A stretch of 64,000 bases of DNA from Christensenella sp. (GTDB lineage Bacteria; Bacillota; Clostridia; Christensenellales; UBA3700): contig JALFUR010000004.1 of the NCBI GenBank assembly GCA_022784465.1, positions 141,804-205,803 of the forward strand, in the 5' to 3' direction. Position numbers and translations under genes: made by a program. Within the stretch, counting starts at the first letter, position 1. The number at the start of each line of letters is the position of its first letter. This document shows, piece by piece, positions 1 to 8,726 of the stretch. Under the pieces are notes generated by a model. The model did no database searches. It was not told the origin of the DNA and saw only the letters and a list, made by a program, of their open reading frames with translations.

Positions 1-1515
1 AAACTTAAAAAGGATGTATCAGCAAAGAAGATTTTAGCTGGATTATTTAAATCTACACCATTAGAAACTGCATTTAATTTCAATTTTGTAGCGATTGCTG
101 ACGGAAAACCTGAGCAATTAACATTGTTGTCATATATTTCTAAATATGTAGAATTCCAAAGAGAAGTTATTTATAAAAGAAGTCAATATGAATTAACAGC
201 AGCAACAAACAGGGCACACATTCTTGAAGGTTTAATGATCGCTGTTAATAATATAAGACGTGTTGTAGATATAGTACTTGAATCTAAATCGTATGAAGAA
301 TCAAAAGACAAATTAAAACTTGAGTTTGATTTATCTGAAAAGCAAGCAGTGGCAGTACTTGATGTTCCACTTAAGAGATTAAATAGATTAGATGTTTCAA
401 AGATGCAAGAGGAACTTGAATCTTTACTTGCAAAGATTCAAGAATTAGAATCAATTCTTGCATCAAAGAAAAGACAACTATCTATTGTCAAGAAAGAATT
501 GCTAGAGATAAAGAAAAAATATGCAACAAAAAGATTGACTGAAATTGTAAAAGAATCTGAAAAATTAATAGTTGCTCAAGAGATAGTTGAAACTCCTAAA
601 ATGAGTGGTTATTTAATGCTTTCATATATGGGAGATTTAAGACTAGTTAATGATAAAACATATAAAACTACTTCTAAAAACATTGTAAATTGTACAGCAA
701 AAGAGTTAGTTAAAACTTGTTTAAAGGTTGAATCAGATACAAAAGTTATTGCCTTTACAAAGAAGGGTAATTGCGTTGTATTTGATGCAAGTGCAGTTCC
801 TGAAGATAAATGGAAAGCAAAGGGAACTCATATTGCAAAGATTGGTAAAAAGATTGATTCGGACGATTTTGTTGTTCAAATAATGCTTGAAGAAACAATA
901 AAGGGTAAAGAAATTTACTTTGCTACTCGTGACGGTATGGTTAAAAAATCATCGTCTAGCGAATACCCAATGGATAGTAATTCTACATACCAAGGAATCA
1001 TTCTAAAGGGAGATGACGAGGTTGTTTGTGTTGAGATAGGAGATAGCGCTAAAGAATATATGCTATTTGTTTCTGAACTTGGACAAGTATTAAATGCATA
1101 TAACGATGTTCCTGAACAAGGAAGAAAAGCATCTGGCGTTAAAGGAATAAAACTATCTGACAATGATAAAGTTAAATTCTTTGCTCAAAACAATTTAGAT
1201 GGTGAGATTGTCGTTATAATGGCAAATGGTTATGCTAAACGTGTAATACTTGCATCTATTGATCCAAAAAATAGATATGGCAAAGGAGTAACATTAGCAG
1301 AAGTTAATAATATAAAAGATATCGCCTACATTGGACTTGTTACAGAGCCTTATGATTTTGCTATTTATTTTGTTGATGGAGAAATGGCATCATTAAATAC
1401 AGAAGATATAACAATCGAAGCAAGAACAGTAAAGGGCAAAAACATTCTAAAGAAAATAAATAAATCAAAATATGAGTCTATTATTTATATGGTATGCACT
1501 CATAACATAATATAA
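1..1515 (+). CDS. DNA gyrase/topoisomerase IV subunit A, C-terminal part (5' end outside window)
   Basis: The frame is open from base 1, ahead of the first ATG in the ORF track at 124, so this is a 3' fragment of about 504 codons. The first ~165 residues match the end of the breakage-reunion domain of type IIA topoisomerases, including a long helical coiled-coil stretch ('ELESLLAKIQELESIL'). The rest has the repeated 'GVKGIKL'/'GKGVTLAEV' strands of the C-terminal beta-propeller. I see no canonical GyrA box (QRRGGKG). The corresponding loop reads 'KWKAKGTHI', which suggests a ParC-like or divergent paralogue rather than true GyrA. The catalytic Tyr domain lies outside the window. The family call is firm; the gyrA/parC choice is open. 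Confidence 0.9.
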   Translation, partial: KLKKDVSAKKILAGLFKSTPLETAFNFNFVAIADGKPEQLTLLSYISKYVEFQREVIYKRSQYELTAATNRAHILEGLMIAVNNIRRVVDIVLESKSYEESKDKLKLEFDLSEKQAVAVLDVPLKRLNRLDVSKMQEELESLLAKIQELESILASKKRQLSIVKKELLEIKKKYATKRLTEIVKESEKLIVAQEIVETPKMSGYLMLSYMGDLRLVNDKTYKTTSKNIVNCTAKELVKTCLKVESDTKVIAFTKKGNCVVFDASAVPEDKWKAKGTHIAKIGKKIDSDDFVVQIMLEETIKGKEIYFATRDGMVKKSSSSEYPMDSNSTYQGIILKGDDEVVCVEIGDSAKEYMLFVSELGQVLNAYNDVPEQGRKASGVKGIKLSDNDKVKFFAQNNLDGEIVVIMANGYAKRVILASIDPKNRYGKGVTLAEVNNIKDIAYIGLVTEPYDFAIYFVDGEMASLNTEDITIEARTVKGKNILKKINKSKYESIIYMVCTHNII

Positions 1516-1525
1516 AGGTGTAAAT

Positions 1526-2029
1526 ATGAGTCAAATTAAAATAGTAAAAGGATCTGTAGTTTATGCAAAAGCTGATGCAATAGTAAATGCGGCAAACTCT
1601 TCACTTCTTGGTGGTGGCGGAGTCGATGGAGCAATTCACGCTGCAGCAGGAGAAGAGTTGTTTAAAGAATGTCTAAAGCTTAATGGTTGTAAAACGGGAG
1701 AAGCGAAAATTACAAAGGCATATAATATAAAGAACGCAAAATATATTATACATACTGTTGGACCAATATATGGCTTAGATTCAAGACCTGAAAAGTTGCT
1801 TGAAAGTTGCTATATAAACTGCTTGGAACTTGCAAAGGCTAATGGATGTAAAAGCATAGCTTTTTGTGGCATATCTGTAGGTGTTTATTCTTATCCATTG
1901 CAAGAGGCAACAAAGATTGCTCTATCAACAACAAAGAAGTGGTTAAAAGACAATGAAATGGATGTATATTTTTATTGTTTTACACAACATGAATTTGACG
2001 TATACACACAAATCTTTAATAATCTATGA
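1526..2029 (+). CDS. Macro domain protein (ADP-ribose/O-acetyl-ADP-ribose hydrolase type)
   Basis: This 167-residue protein is a single macro domain. It has 'DAIVNAANSSLLGGGGVDG' near residues 17-35, then 'GEAKITKAYNIKNAKYIIHTVGP', and a 'GISVGVYSYP' loop that in this family contacts the distal ribose and phosphates. YmdB/MacroD-type enzymes remove acetyl or ADP-ribose groups from ADP-ribose adducts in the cytosol. The gene starts 10 nt after the topoisomerase stop behind 'AAAGGTG' and overlaps the next gene by ATGA, so the two are probably translationally coupled. The substrate cannot be read from sequence. Confidence 0.9.
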   Translation: MSQIKIVKGSVVYAKADAIVNAANSSLLGGGGVDGAIHAAAGEELFKECLKLNGCKTGEAKITKAYNIKNAKYIIHTVGPIYGLDSRPEKLLESCYINCLELAKANGCKSIAFCGISVGVYSYPLQEATKIALSTTKKWLKDNEMDVYFYCFTQHEFDVYTQIFNNL

Positions 2030-2673
2030 TATTAAATAATATATTTTCATCATATGAGTTAGATAAAGAGCGTGCAATAGAGTATGGCTTTACTAAAATA
2101 GATGAAGACAAGTTTGTTTTATCTATAGATGTAGAAAATAATTTATTTATTAAATACACAATTAATAACAATAAAAACATTGAGATAAACGTACTAGATA
2201 AAGATACTTTAGACGAGTACGTTTTATTTAATAATGAAGATATTTTTGAAGGCTTGGCCTTTTGTTTAAAAGAAAAAGCATTAATGCAAGTATCTAAGAT
2301 GCTGAAATTGTGCTTTAAAAAAACCGGAATCAAAGACTCAATAATTAAATATATAGAAAAAAATTTTAATGCAAAGCCAGAATATTTATGGGAAGATGAC
2401 GATACTTGTATTTTTAGAAATAAAAAGAAAAAGTGGTTTGCTATTATCATGAATATAACTTGGGATAAATTAAAATTAAATAGCAAAGAACAAGTGTCAG
2501 TAATGAATATAAAACTTGATCCAAATAAGATTAAATCATTAATAGATAATAAGGTGTTTTTTGAGTGTTACCATATGAATAAAAAGCATTGGATAAGCAT
2601 TGCTTTAACAAATAAATTAGATTTAAATGAAATAGAAAAATTAATTGAAGAAAGTTATAACTTAACATGTTAA
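2026..2673 (+). CDS. MmcQ/YjbR-like domain protein
   Basis: The protein has 215 residues. The C-terminal half looks like the MmcQ/YjbR fold: 'PEYLWEDDDTCIFRNKKKKWFAI', then 'MNIKLDPNKIKSLIDN', then 'YHMNKKHWISIAL' near the end, the usual family signature. The first ~100 residues are acidic and unrecognised. YjbR proteins resemble the CyaY fold and are often labelled DNA-binding, but their role is not established. The start ATG overlaps the macro-domain stop by 4 nt, so the two are probably made together. The reverse-strand ORF at 2016..2486 is a shadow. Confidence 0.65.
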   Translation: MILNNIFSSYELDKERAIEYGFTKIDEDKFVLSIDVENNLFIKYTINNNKNIEINVLDKDTLDEYVLFNNEDIFEGLAFCLKEKALMQVSKMLKLCFKKTGIKDSIIKYIEKNFNAKPEYLWEDDDTCIFRNKKKKWFAIIMNITWDKLKLNSKEQVSVMNIKLDPNKIKSLIDNKVFFECYHMNKKHWISIALTNKLDLNEIEKLIEESYNLTC

Positions 2674-2780
2674 AAAAATGACTAAAATAATTGCCAAAAA
2701 TTACATTTTTACTAAGTCACAAAAACCGAATTTTGAATAAATTTTCCCAAAAATTAAATACAAAAATAGTAAAAAGAAAA

Positions 2781-2821
2781 TGTGGATAACTTATGTGCTT
2801 TGTGGATAAGTATGTGGATAA
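2781..2821 (-). other. Cluster of three exact DnaA boxes
   Basis: The 9-mer TGTGGATAA (reverse complement of the consensus TTATCCACA) occurs at 2781-2789, 2801-2809 and 2813-2821, all in the same orientation, with offsets of 20 and 12 nt. Three perfect copies in 41 nt point to DnaA binding. No dnaA gene is in the window, so this may be a titration or transcription-control site rather than an origin. Confidence 0.65.
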
Positions 2822-2907
2822 GTGGGCAAAAAGTAGGAAAATTAGGTGCAAAAACTTATATATTGCATTTTGTCACATAAGGACAAGATGGGAAAAATAG
2901 AACAAAT

Positions 2908-2962
2908 TTTTGTTAATTGAAAATAGTAAAATATAAGGCTAATTTTGTTGATTGAAAATAGT
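2908..2962 (+). repeat. Pair of 20-nt direct repeats upstream of purE
   Basis: TTTTGTTAATTGAAAATAGT (2908-2927) and TTTTGTTGATTGAAAATAGT (2943-2962) differ at one base and are offset by 35 nt. The second copy abuts the possible -10 TATGAT at 2966. Placement next to the operon promoter suggests a regulator binding site; the regulator is unknown. Confidence 0.5.
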
Positions 2963-3055
2963 GTATATGATAAACTTTAAATATCCTTTAAATAATAGAA
3001 AATAAATGCGTGCAAGAGACGCGCTTTTAATATATATACATAGGAGATTTAATAT

Positions 3056-3550
3056 ATGGCAAAAGTAGCTGTGATTATGGGAAGCATAAGCGACCTTGAT
3101 GTAGTAAAACCAGCAATTGACATTTTAAAACAATTTGGTGTTGAAGTAGACGCTCGCGTCATATCGGCACACAGAACCCCAAACCAAGCTCATGAATATG
3201 CAATAAATGCGCTAGATAACAACATAGAAGTTATCATATGCGCTGCAGGAAAAGCCGCTCATTTAGGCGGCGTTTTTGCTGCTTATACACCTGTTCCTGT
3301 AATTGGGCTTCCAGTTAAGAGTTCAACAATGGACGGATTAGATTCACTTTTATCTATGGTTCAAATGCCTGGTGGTATTCCTGTAGCAACTGTAGCTATT
3401 AATGGTGGATTAAATGCAGGATTACTTGCAATTCAAATACTTGCTATAAAATATCCAGATTTAATGGAAAAATTAAAAGAGTATAAAGCAAATTTAGAAA
3501 AGAAAATAAATGATGATGATGAAAAATTACAAAAGGAGCTAAATAAATAA
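3056..3550 (+). CDS. purE: N5-carboxyaminoimidazole ribonucleotide mutase (class I PurE)
   Basis: PurE moves the carboxyl group of N5-CAIR to C4, giving CAIR in IMP synthesis. The 164-residue protein has the family's 'MGSISD' phosphate loop at residues 8-13 and the catalytic 'SAHRTP' with His39, followed by a lysine/glutamate-rich tail. The start is supported by 'TAGGAG' ~10 nt upstream. The stop overlaps the purC start by one base (TAATG). It is the first gene of the operon. No purK, the usual partner of class I PurE, is present in the window. Confidence 0.96.
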   Translation: MAKVAVIMGSISDLDVVKPAIDILKQFGVEVDARVISAHRTPNQAHEYAINALDNNIEVIICAAGKAAHLGGVFAAYTPVPVIGLPVKSSTMDGLDSLLSMVQMPGGIPVATVAINGGLNAGLLAIQILAIKYPDLMEKLKEYKANLEKKINDDDEKLQKELNK

Positions 3551-4260
3551 TGGAAAAGACTGTTCAATTGTATGAAGGAAAAGCAAAAAAAGTTTATGCT
3601 ACAGATAATGAAGATATAGTACTTGTATCTTACAAAGATGATGCTACTGCTTTTAATGGCATTAAGAAAGGTCAAATATATGGCAAAGGAGTAGTTAACA
3701 ATTTGATGAGTAATCATATGTTTAGATTGCTTGAAAAAGAAGGAATTCCTACTCACTATGTTGAAGAAATCAATGATAGAGAAACTTTTGTTAAGAAAGT
3801 TAAAATTGTTCCACTTGAAGTAATTGTAAGAAACATAGCAGCAGGTTCTATGGCAAAAAGATATGGCGTAGAAGAAGGTAGAAAACTTGCATGTCCAGTT
3901 TTAGAGTTTTCATATAAAGATGATGCTCTAGGCGATCCAATGATTACAGATTCTCATATTTTTGCATTAGAAATTGCTACAAAGCAAGAAGTAGAAAGAA
4001 TTAAAGAATTAGCTCTAAAAGTTAATGATTTTATGGTTAAATATTTCAAATCATTAAATATAGACTTAGTAGATTTCAAACTTGAGTTTGGTAAGTTCCA
4101 TGACGAAATAATTTTGGCAGATGAAATTTCTCCAGATACATGCCGTTTCTGGGATTCTACTACTCATGAAAAATTAGATAAAGATAGATTCCGTAGAGAT
4201 ATGGATGACGTAGACAAGGGTTACAGAGAAATGATGAAGCGTTTAGGCTTGACAAAATAA
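3550..4260 (+). CDS. purC: Phosphoribosylaminoimidazole-succinocarboxamide synthase (SAICAR synthetase)
   Basis: PurC joins CAIR and aspartate using ATP. The protein has 236 residues, normal for the bacterial monofunctional form. It starts with '[10 protein letters not shown]' (nucleotide loop) and contains '[18 protein letters not shown]'-type and '[14 protein letters not shown]' motifs. It overlaps purE by one base and precedes purM by 9 nt. In most clostridial operons purF lies between purC and purM; here there is no room for it. Confidence 0.97.
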   Translation: MEKTVQLYEGKAKKVYATDNEDIVLVSYKDDATAFNGIKKGQIYGKGVVNNLMSNHMFRLLEKEGIPTHYVEEINDRETFVKKVKIVPLEVIVRNIAAGSMAKRYGVEEGRKLACPVLEFSYKDDALGDPMITDSHIFALEIATKQEVERIKELALKVNDFMVKYFKSLNIDLVDFKLEFGKFHDEIILADEISPDTCRFWDSTTHEKLDKDRFRRDMDDVDKGYREMMKRLGLTK

Positions 4261-4269
4261 GGGGTATTT

Positions 4270-5286
4270 ATGGCTATAGATTATAAATCAGCAGGTGTAG
4301 ATGTAGAAGCTGGATATGAAGCAGTTAAATTAATGAAAGAGTATGTTAAGACTACATACAACAATTCGGTTCTAGGCGATTTAGGAAGCTTCGGCGGCTT
4401 TTATGCGCTTGACGACAAGGAAGATGGCGATTGTTTAGTTGCTGGAACAGACGGAGTAGGTACTAAACTTAAATATGCTTTTATTTTAGATAAGCATGAC
4501 ACAATAGGAATTGACGCTGTTGCTATGTGCGTTAATGATATTGTTTGTCAAGGAGCAAAGCCTCTTATATTCTTAGATTATGTAGCTCAAGGAAAACTAA
4601 TACCTCAAAGAGTTGCTCAAATTGTTAAGGGTGTAGCTGATGGTTGTCGTCAATCCGGTTGCGCATTAATTGGTGGAGAAACTGCTGAAATGCCAGGTTT
4701 TTATCCAGACGATGAATATGATATTGCAGGTTTTAGTGTTGGTATTGTTAAGAAAAATAAAATCATTAATGGAAAAAACATTAAAAAGGGTGACAAGTTA
4801 ATTGGTATTACTTCTTCAGGTATCCATTCAAATGGTTATTCACTTGTTAGAAAATTGTTTGGAGAAGATAAAGAGAGCTTAAATAAATATAATGAAACTT
4901 TAGGCTGCACTCCAGCAGAGCTTGTTTTAACACCTACAAAGATTTATGTTAAGACAATATTATCTTTAATTGAAAAATTTGAAATTAAAGGTATAGCTCA
5001 TATTACAGGTGGAGGTTTTATTGAAAATATTCCAAGAATTATTCCAAAGGGATTGGGAATTACAATTGATAGATCTTCTTATCCTCTTCCAAAGATATTT
5101 AAAGCTTTACAAGAAATAGCAGGCATCGATGATAGAAAAATGTGCAATACATTTAACATGGGTATTGGTATGGTTTTAGCAGTTGATCCAAGTATTGCAG
5201 AAGATGTTGTAAAAGAGTTAAAAACTCTTGGTGAAGAAAGCTATATTATTGGAGAAGTAACAGACAAAGAGGGCGTAGAACTTTAA
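4270..5286 (+). CDS. purM: Phosphoribosylformylglycinamidine cyclo-ligase (AIR synthetase)
   Basis: PurM closes the imidazole ring of FGAM to AIR using ATP. It is full length at 338 residues, with '[14 protein letters not shown]' in the N-terminal half, '[11 protein letters not shown]' near residue 135 and '[16 protein letters not shown]' in the C-terminal half, all typical of the PurM/PurL ATP-binding superfamily. A 'GGGGT' Shine-Dalgarno sits just before the ATG. The stop shares one base with the purN start. Confidence 0.97.
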   Translation: MAIDYKSAGVDVEAGYEAVKLMKEYVKTTYNNSVLGDLGSFGGFYALDDKEDGDCLVAGTDGVGTKLKYAFILDKHDTIGIDAVAMCVNDIVCQGAKPLIFLDYVAQGKLIPQRVAQIVKGVADGCRQSGCALIGGETAEMPGFYPDDEYDIAGFSVGIVKKNKIINGKNIKKGDKLIGITSSGIHSNGYSLVRKLFGEDKESLNKYNETLGCTPAELVLTPTKIYVKTILSLIEKFEIKGIAHITGGGFIENIPRIIPKGLGITIDRSSYPLPKIFKALQEIAGIDDRKMCNTFNMGIGMVLAVDPSIAEDVVKELKTLGEESYIIGEVTDKEGVEL

Positions 5287-5867
5287 TGAAAAAGAATATT
5301 GCAGTTTTTATATCTGGTGGCGGAACTGATATGCAATCTATTATAGATGCTACAGAATCTGGATACATTAATGGAAAAGTTGTTTGTGTTGTAGCAAATA
5401 AAGAAGGCATATACGGCTTAGAAAGAGCAAAAAAACATGGCATAGATAATGCTGTGTTTTTAGCAAAAAATTATAATTCTACATTAGATAGAGATAAAGC
5501 AATTTTAGAATATTTAAAACCATATAAGATAGATTTAATTGTACTTGCAGGATATTTAAGTATAGTTACTCCTGTATTAATTGATGAGTACAGAAATAGA
5601 ATAATTAATATACATCCAGCATTAATACCAAATTATTGTGGTATGGGAATGTATGGTATGAATGTTCATAGAGCAGTAATTGCCGGTAAAGAAAAGTTTT
5701 CAGGAGCTACAATTCATTATGTAGACGAAGGGGCTGATACGGGCAAAATTATAGCTCAAGAAAAAGTAGAAGTAAAAGAAGATGACACTCCAGAAACTCT
5801 ACAAGCAAGAGTGCTTGAGCTTGAACATATTCTTTTACCAAAAGTCGTAAAACAATTGTGTGAATAG
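5286..5867 (+). CDS. purN: Phosphoribosylglycinamide formyltransferase (folate-dependent)
   Basis: PurN transfers a formyl group from 10-formyl-THF to GAR. At 193 residues it has the usual family length. The catalytic set is visible: Asn and His in 'INIHPALIP' and Asp in 'HYVDEGADTG'. The N-terminal loop reads 'ISGGGTDMQS' instead of the commoner 'SGxGSNxQ', and the post-HPALIP segment reads 'NYCGMGMYG', both variants seen in Clostridia-type PurN. One-base overlap with purM suggests coupled translation. Confidence 0.95.
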   Translation: MKKNIAVFISGGGTDMQSIIDATESGYINGKVVCVVANKEGIYGLERAKKHGIDNAVFLAKNYNSTLDRDKAILEYLKPYKIDLIVLAGYLSIVTPVLIDEYRNRIINIHPALIPNYCGMGMYGMNVHRAVIAGKEKFSGATIHYVDEGADTGKIIAQEKVEVKEDDTPETLQARVLELEHILLPKVVKQLCE

Positions 5868-5904
5868 GGAAGCTATTCATATTAGATTATTTAAGGAGCA
5901 AAAA

Positions 5905-7446
5905 ATGAAAAAGAGAGCATTAATTAGTGTTTCAGACAAAACAGGTATTGTTGAATTTGCACAAAGTTTGATTGGTTACGGATTTGAAATCGTATCTACA
6001 GGAGGAACTTTAAAGGCATTAAAGGGAGCTGGTGTTCCAGCAATTGACATTACAGATGTAACAGGATTTCCAGAATGTCTAGATGGAAGAGTAAAGACAT
6101 TGCATCCAAAAGTTCATGCAGGTTTACTTGCAATGCGTTCTAATAAAGAACATATGGACTTTTTAAAGAAAATGGATATTACTCCAATAGATATTGTTGT
6201 AGTAAACTTATATCCTTTTAAAGCAACAATTTCAAAGCCGGGTGTAGATTTACAAACAGCAATTGAGAATATAGATATTGGTGGACCAACAATGTTAAGA
6301 AGTGCAGCAAAGAATTATCAAGACGTTGCAGTACTTGTTGATCCAAAAGATTATTCTGTTGTTTTAGATGAATTAGCAAATGGCGGTATTACTAAAGATA
6401 CAAAGTTTAGATTAATGTATAAGGTATATCAACATACATCATATTACGATACATTGATTGCTAATTATTTGAGAGAAAAATTAGGAATAAAATTCCCAGA
6501 ACAATTAACAATGGCATTTGATAAAGTTCAAGATATGAGATATGGAGAAAATCCTCATCAAGAAGGAGTTTTCTATAAAGAAGCATTTACTTGTGAAGCA
6601 TCACTTGCTCAAGCAAAACAATTATGGGGAAAAGAATTATCTTACAATAATATTAATGATACAAATGGAGCATTAGATTTAATAAGAGAATTTACAGAAC
6701 CAACAATTGTCGCTGTAAAACATGCAAATCCATGTGGAGTTGCAACAGCAGATACTATCTCTAATGCTTTCAATAAAGCATATTCTGCAGATCCTACTTC
6801 AATTTTTGGTGGAATCATTGCTTCAAATAGAGAAATAGATAAAGATACTGCTGAGCAAATTTCAAAAATCTTTATTGAAATTGTTGTTGCTCCATCATTC
6901 TCTGAAGAAGCACTTGCAATACTTACTCAAAAGAAAAACATTAGACTATTAGAACTACCAGGCATTTTAAGTGCTGTTCCAATGAATGCATTTGATATGA
7001 AGAAAGTTCTTGGCGGCTTATTAATACAAGACTTTGATAGAAAAGTTGTAGATGAAGATGCTATGAAAGTTGTAACAACAAAAGCTCCAACTCAAGCTGA
7101 ACTTGATGATATGATTTTTGCAATGAAAGTTGTAAAACATACTAAATCTAATGCAATTGTAATAGCAAAAAATAAAACAATACTTGGAATTGGCGGTGGA
7201 CAAGTTAATAGAATTTGGCCAACAGAACAAGCAATAGCTCATTCTTTGTCTTCAACAAAAGGTGCAGTTTTAGCTTCTGATGCATTCTTCCCAGTAGATG
7301 ATTATTGTGCACAAATATCTGCAAAGGCTGGTATAAGCGCAATTATGCAACCAGGTGGATCTGTAAATGATGAGAAGTTTATTGAATCTTGTAACAATCT
7401 TGGATTAAGTATGGTATTTACTGGTCTAAGACATTTTAAACATTAA
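5905..7446 (+). CDS. purH: Bifunctional AICAR formyltransferase/IMP cyclohydrolase
   Basis: PurH does the last two steps to IMP. The ORF track starts at 5860, but 'AAGGAG' at 5893-5898 and the family N-terminus 'MKKRALISVSDKTGI' place the start at 5905, giving 513 residues and removing an overlap with purN. The N-terminal MGS-like cyclohydrolase domain carries 'GGTLKAL' and 'GRVKTLHPKVHAG'. The C-terminal transformylase carries 'VKHANPCGVA' and 'GIGGGQVNR'. It lies 37 nt after purN and 11 nt before purD. Confidence 0.96.
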   Translation: MKKRALISVSDKTGIVEFAQSLIGYGFEIVSTGGTLKALKGAGVPAIDITDVTGFPECLDGRVKTLHPKVHAGLLAMRSNKEHMDFLKKMDITPIDIVVVNLYPFKATISKPGVDLQTAIENIDIGGPTMLRSAAKNYQDVAVLVDPKDYSVVLDELANGGITKDTKFRLMYKVYQHTSYYDTLIANYLREKLGIKFPEQLTMAFDKVQDMRYGENPHQEGVFYKEAFTCEASLAQAKQLWGKELSYNNINDTNGALDLIREFTEPTIVAVKHANPCGVATADTISNAFNKAYSADPTSIFGGIIASNREIDKDTAEQISKIFIEIVVAPSFSEEALAILTQKKNIRLLELPGILSAVPMNAFDMKKVLGGLLIQDFDRKVVDEDAMKVVTTKAPTQAELDDMIFAMKVVKHTKSNAIVIAKNKTILGIGGGQVNRIWPTEQAIAHSLSSTKGAVLASDAFFPVDDYCAQISAKAGISAIMQPGGSVNDEKFIESCNNLGLSMVFTGLRHFKH

Positions 7447-7457
7447 TAGGTGGATAA

Positions 7458-8717
7458 ATGGGTAGCGTACTTGTTGTCGGAGGCGGCGGAAGAGAACATA
7501 CAATCTGCTGGGCTCTTAAAAAAAGTAATAAAGTAGATAAAATATATTGTTTACCAGGAAATGCTGGTATTGCTCAAATTGCAGAATGTCATCCAATAGG
7601 AGCATTAGAGTTTGATAAAATCCTAGAGTTTGTAAAGACGCATAAAGATATAGATTTAACAGTTGTTGCTCCAGATGATCCACTAGCTTTAGGCTTAGTA
7701 GATTTATTAAACGATAATGGATATAGAGCATTTGGTCCAAAGAAAAATGCAGCTATTATTGAAGCATCAAAAGCTTTTTCAAAGGCTTTAATGAAAAAAT
7801 ACAATATTCCTACTGCTGCATATGAAGAATTTAGCGATTATAACAAGGCTTTAGAATATATTAAAACTGCGAAATATCCTTTGGTTGTTAAAGCTGACGG
7901 ATTGGCTCTTGGAAAAGGCGTTATTATTTGTCAAAATGTTTTAGAAGGTGAGCAAGCATTAAAAGACATGATGGTAGATTCAAAGTTTAAAGATGCAGGA
8001 AAGACCATTATTGTTGAAGAATTCATGGTAGGAAAAGAAGTATCTATTTTATCTTTTGTTGATGGTAAACATGTAGTACCAATGGTTTCTTCTCAAGATC
8101 ATAAGCGTGCCCATGATAATGACGAAGGTTTAAATACTGGCGGAATGGGAACATTTACACCATCTAAAGTTTATACAAAAGAAATAGAAAATGAAGTATT
8201 AAACAATATTATTTATCCTACCATTAATGCAATGAATGCAGAAGGTAGAGAATTTAAAGGCGTATTGTATTTTGGACTTATGGTAACAAATGATGGCGTT
8301 AAAGTTCTTGAATACAATGCTCGTTTTGGAGATCCAGAAACTCAAGTTGTTCTTCCAAGATTAAAAACAGATTTATATGATATTTTCAATGCTTGTATTG
8401 ACGGAACGTTAGATAAGATTGACATTGAATGGAAAGATGAGGCTTGCGTTTGTGTCATTTTAGCATCTGGTGGATATCCTGAATCTTATAAAAAGGGAGT
8501 TGAGATATCTATTGAGGATATTGATGAAGATATTATGTTATTTCATTCTGGAACAAAAATGGCAGATGGCAAACTTGTAACAAATGGTGGAAGAGTAATA
8601 GGTGTTGTTGCTGAAGGAAAAGATATTGACCAAGCAAGAGAAAAAGCATATAAGAACGTGGAAAAAATAAAGTTTGATGGTGCGTTCTATAGAAAAGATA
8701 TTGGAATAAAAAGATAA
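7458..8717 (+). CDS. purD: Phosphoribosylamine-glycine ligase (GAR synthetase)
   Basis: PurD ligates glycine to phosphoribosylamine. It is a 419-residue ATP-grasp enzyme: N-terminal 'VLVVGGGGREHTICW' loop, ATP-grasp 'VVKADGLALGKGVII', the 'NTGGMGTFTP' segment and 'LEYNARFGDPETQVVLPRL' near the C-terminal third. Shine-Dalgarno 'AGGTGG' lies before the start. Its substrate, PRA, is made by PurF, which is missing from this cluster. Confidence 0.97.
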   Translation: MGSVLVVGGGGREHTICWALKKSNKVDKIYCLPGNAGIAQIAECHPIGALEFDKILEFVKTHKDIDLTVVAPDDPLALGLVDLLNDNGYRAFGPKKNAAIIEASKAFSKALMKKYNIPTAAYEEFSDYNKALEYIKTAKYPLVVKADGLALGKGVIICQNVLEGEQALKDMMVDSKFKDAGKTIIVEEFMVGKEVSILSFVDGKHVVPMVSSQDHKRAHDNDEGLNTGGMGTFTPSKVYTKEIENEVLNNIIYPTINAMNAEGREFKGVLYFGLMVTNDGVKVLEYNARFGDPETQVVLPRLKTDLYDIFNACIDGTLDKIDIEWKDEACVCVILASGGYPESYKKGVEISIEDIDEDIMLFHSGTKMADGKLVTNGGRVIGVVAEGKDIDQAREKAYKNVEKIKFDGAFYRKDIGIKR

Positions 8718-8726
8718 AGGTAAAAT

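Larger units (their letters stand above)
2674..3055 (+). other. 382-nt intergenic region before the purine operon
   Basis: No open frame of note and no recognisable riboswitch lies here. The region holds three exact DnaA boxes (2781-2821), two 20-nt near-identical direct repeats 35 nt apart (2908-2927, 2943-2962), a possible -10 'TATGAT' at 2966-2971, and a short 'GCGT...ACGC' inverted repeat near 3008-3023 before the purE Shine-Dalgarno 'TAGGAG'. I looked for, and did not find, the conserved cores of the purine and ZTP riboswitches. Confidence 0.6.

Noticed and set aside
2016-2486. Minus-strand ORF of 156 residues
   Set aside because: It is an antisense shadow of the YjbR-like gene, with Ser/Ile/Leu-rich low-complexity translation.
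2722-2734. PurBox-like AAAACCGAATTTT (12/13 to AWWWCCGAACWWT) upstream of purE
   Set aside because: Single copy, over 200 nt from the likely promoter, with the critical C replaced; PurR operators come as paired boxes near the promoter.
2674-3055. Chromosomal replication origin (oriC)
   Set aside because: Three DnaA boxes are present, but no dnaA, dnaN or rpmH neighbours; the gene context is a purine operon. Left as a DnaA-binding cluster.
2674-3055. Purine or ZTP riboswitch before purE
   Set aside because: The conserved cores of neither class could be found by eye.
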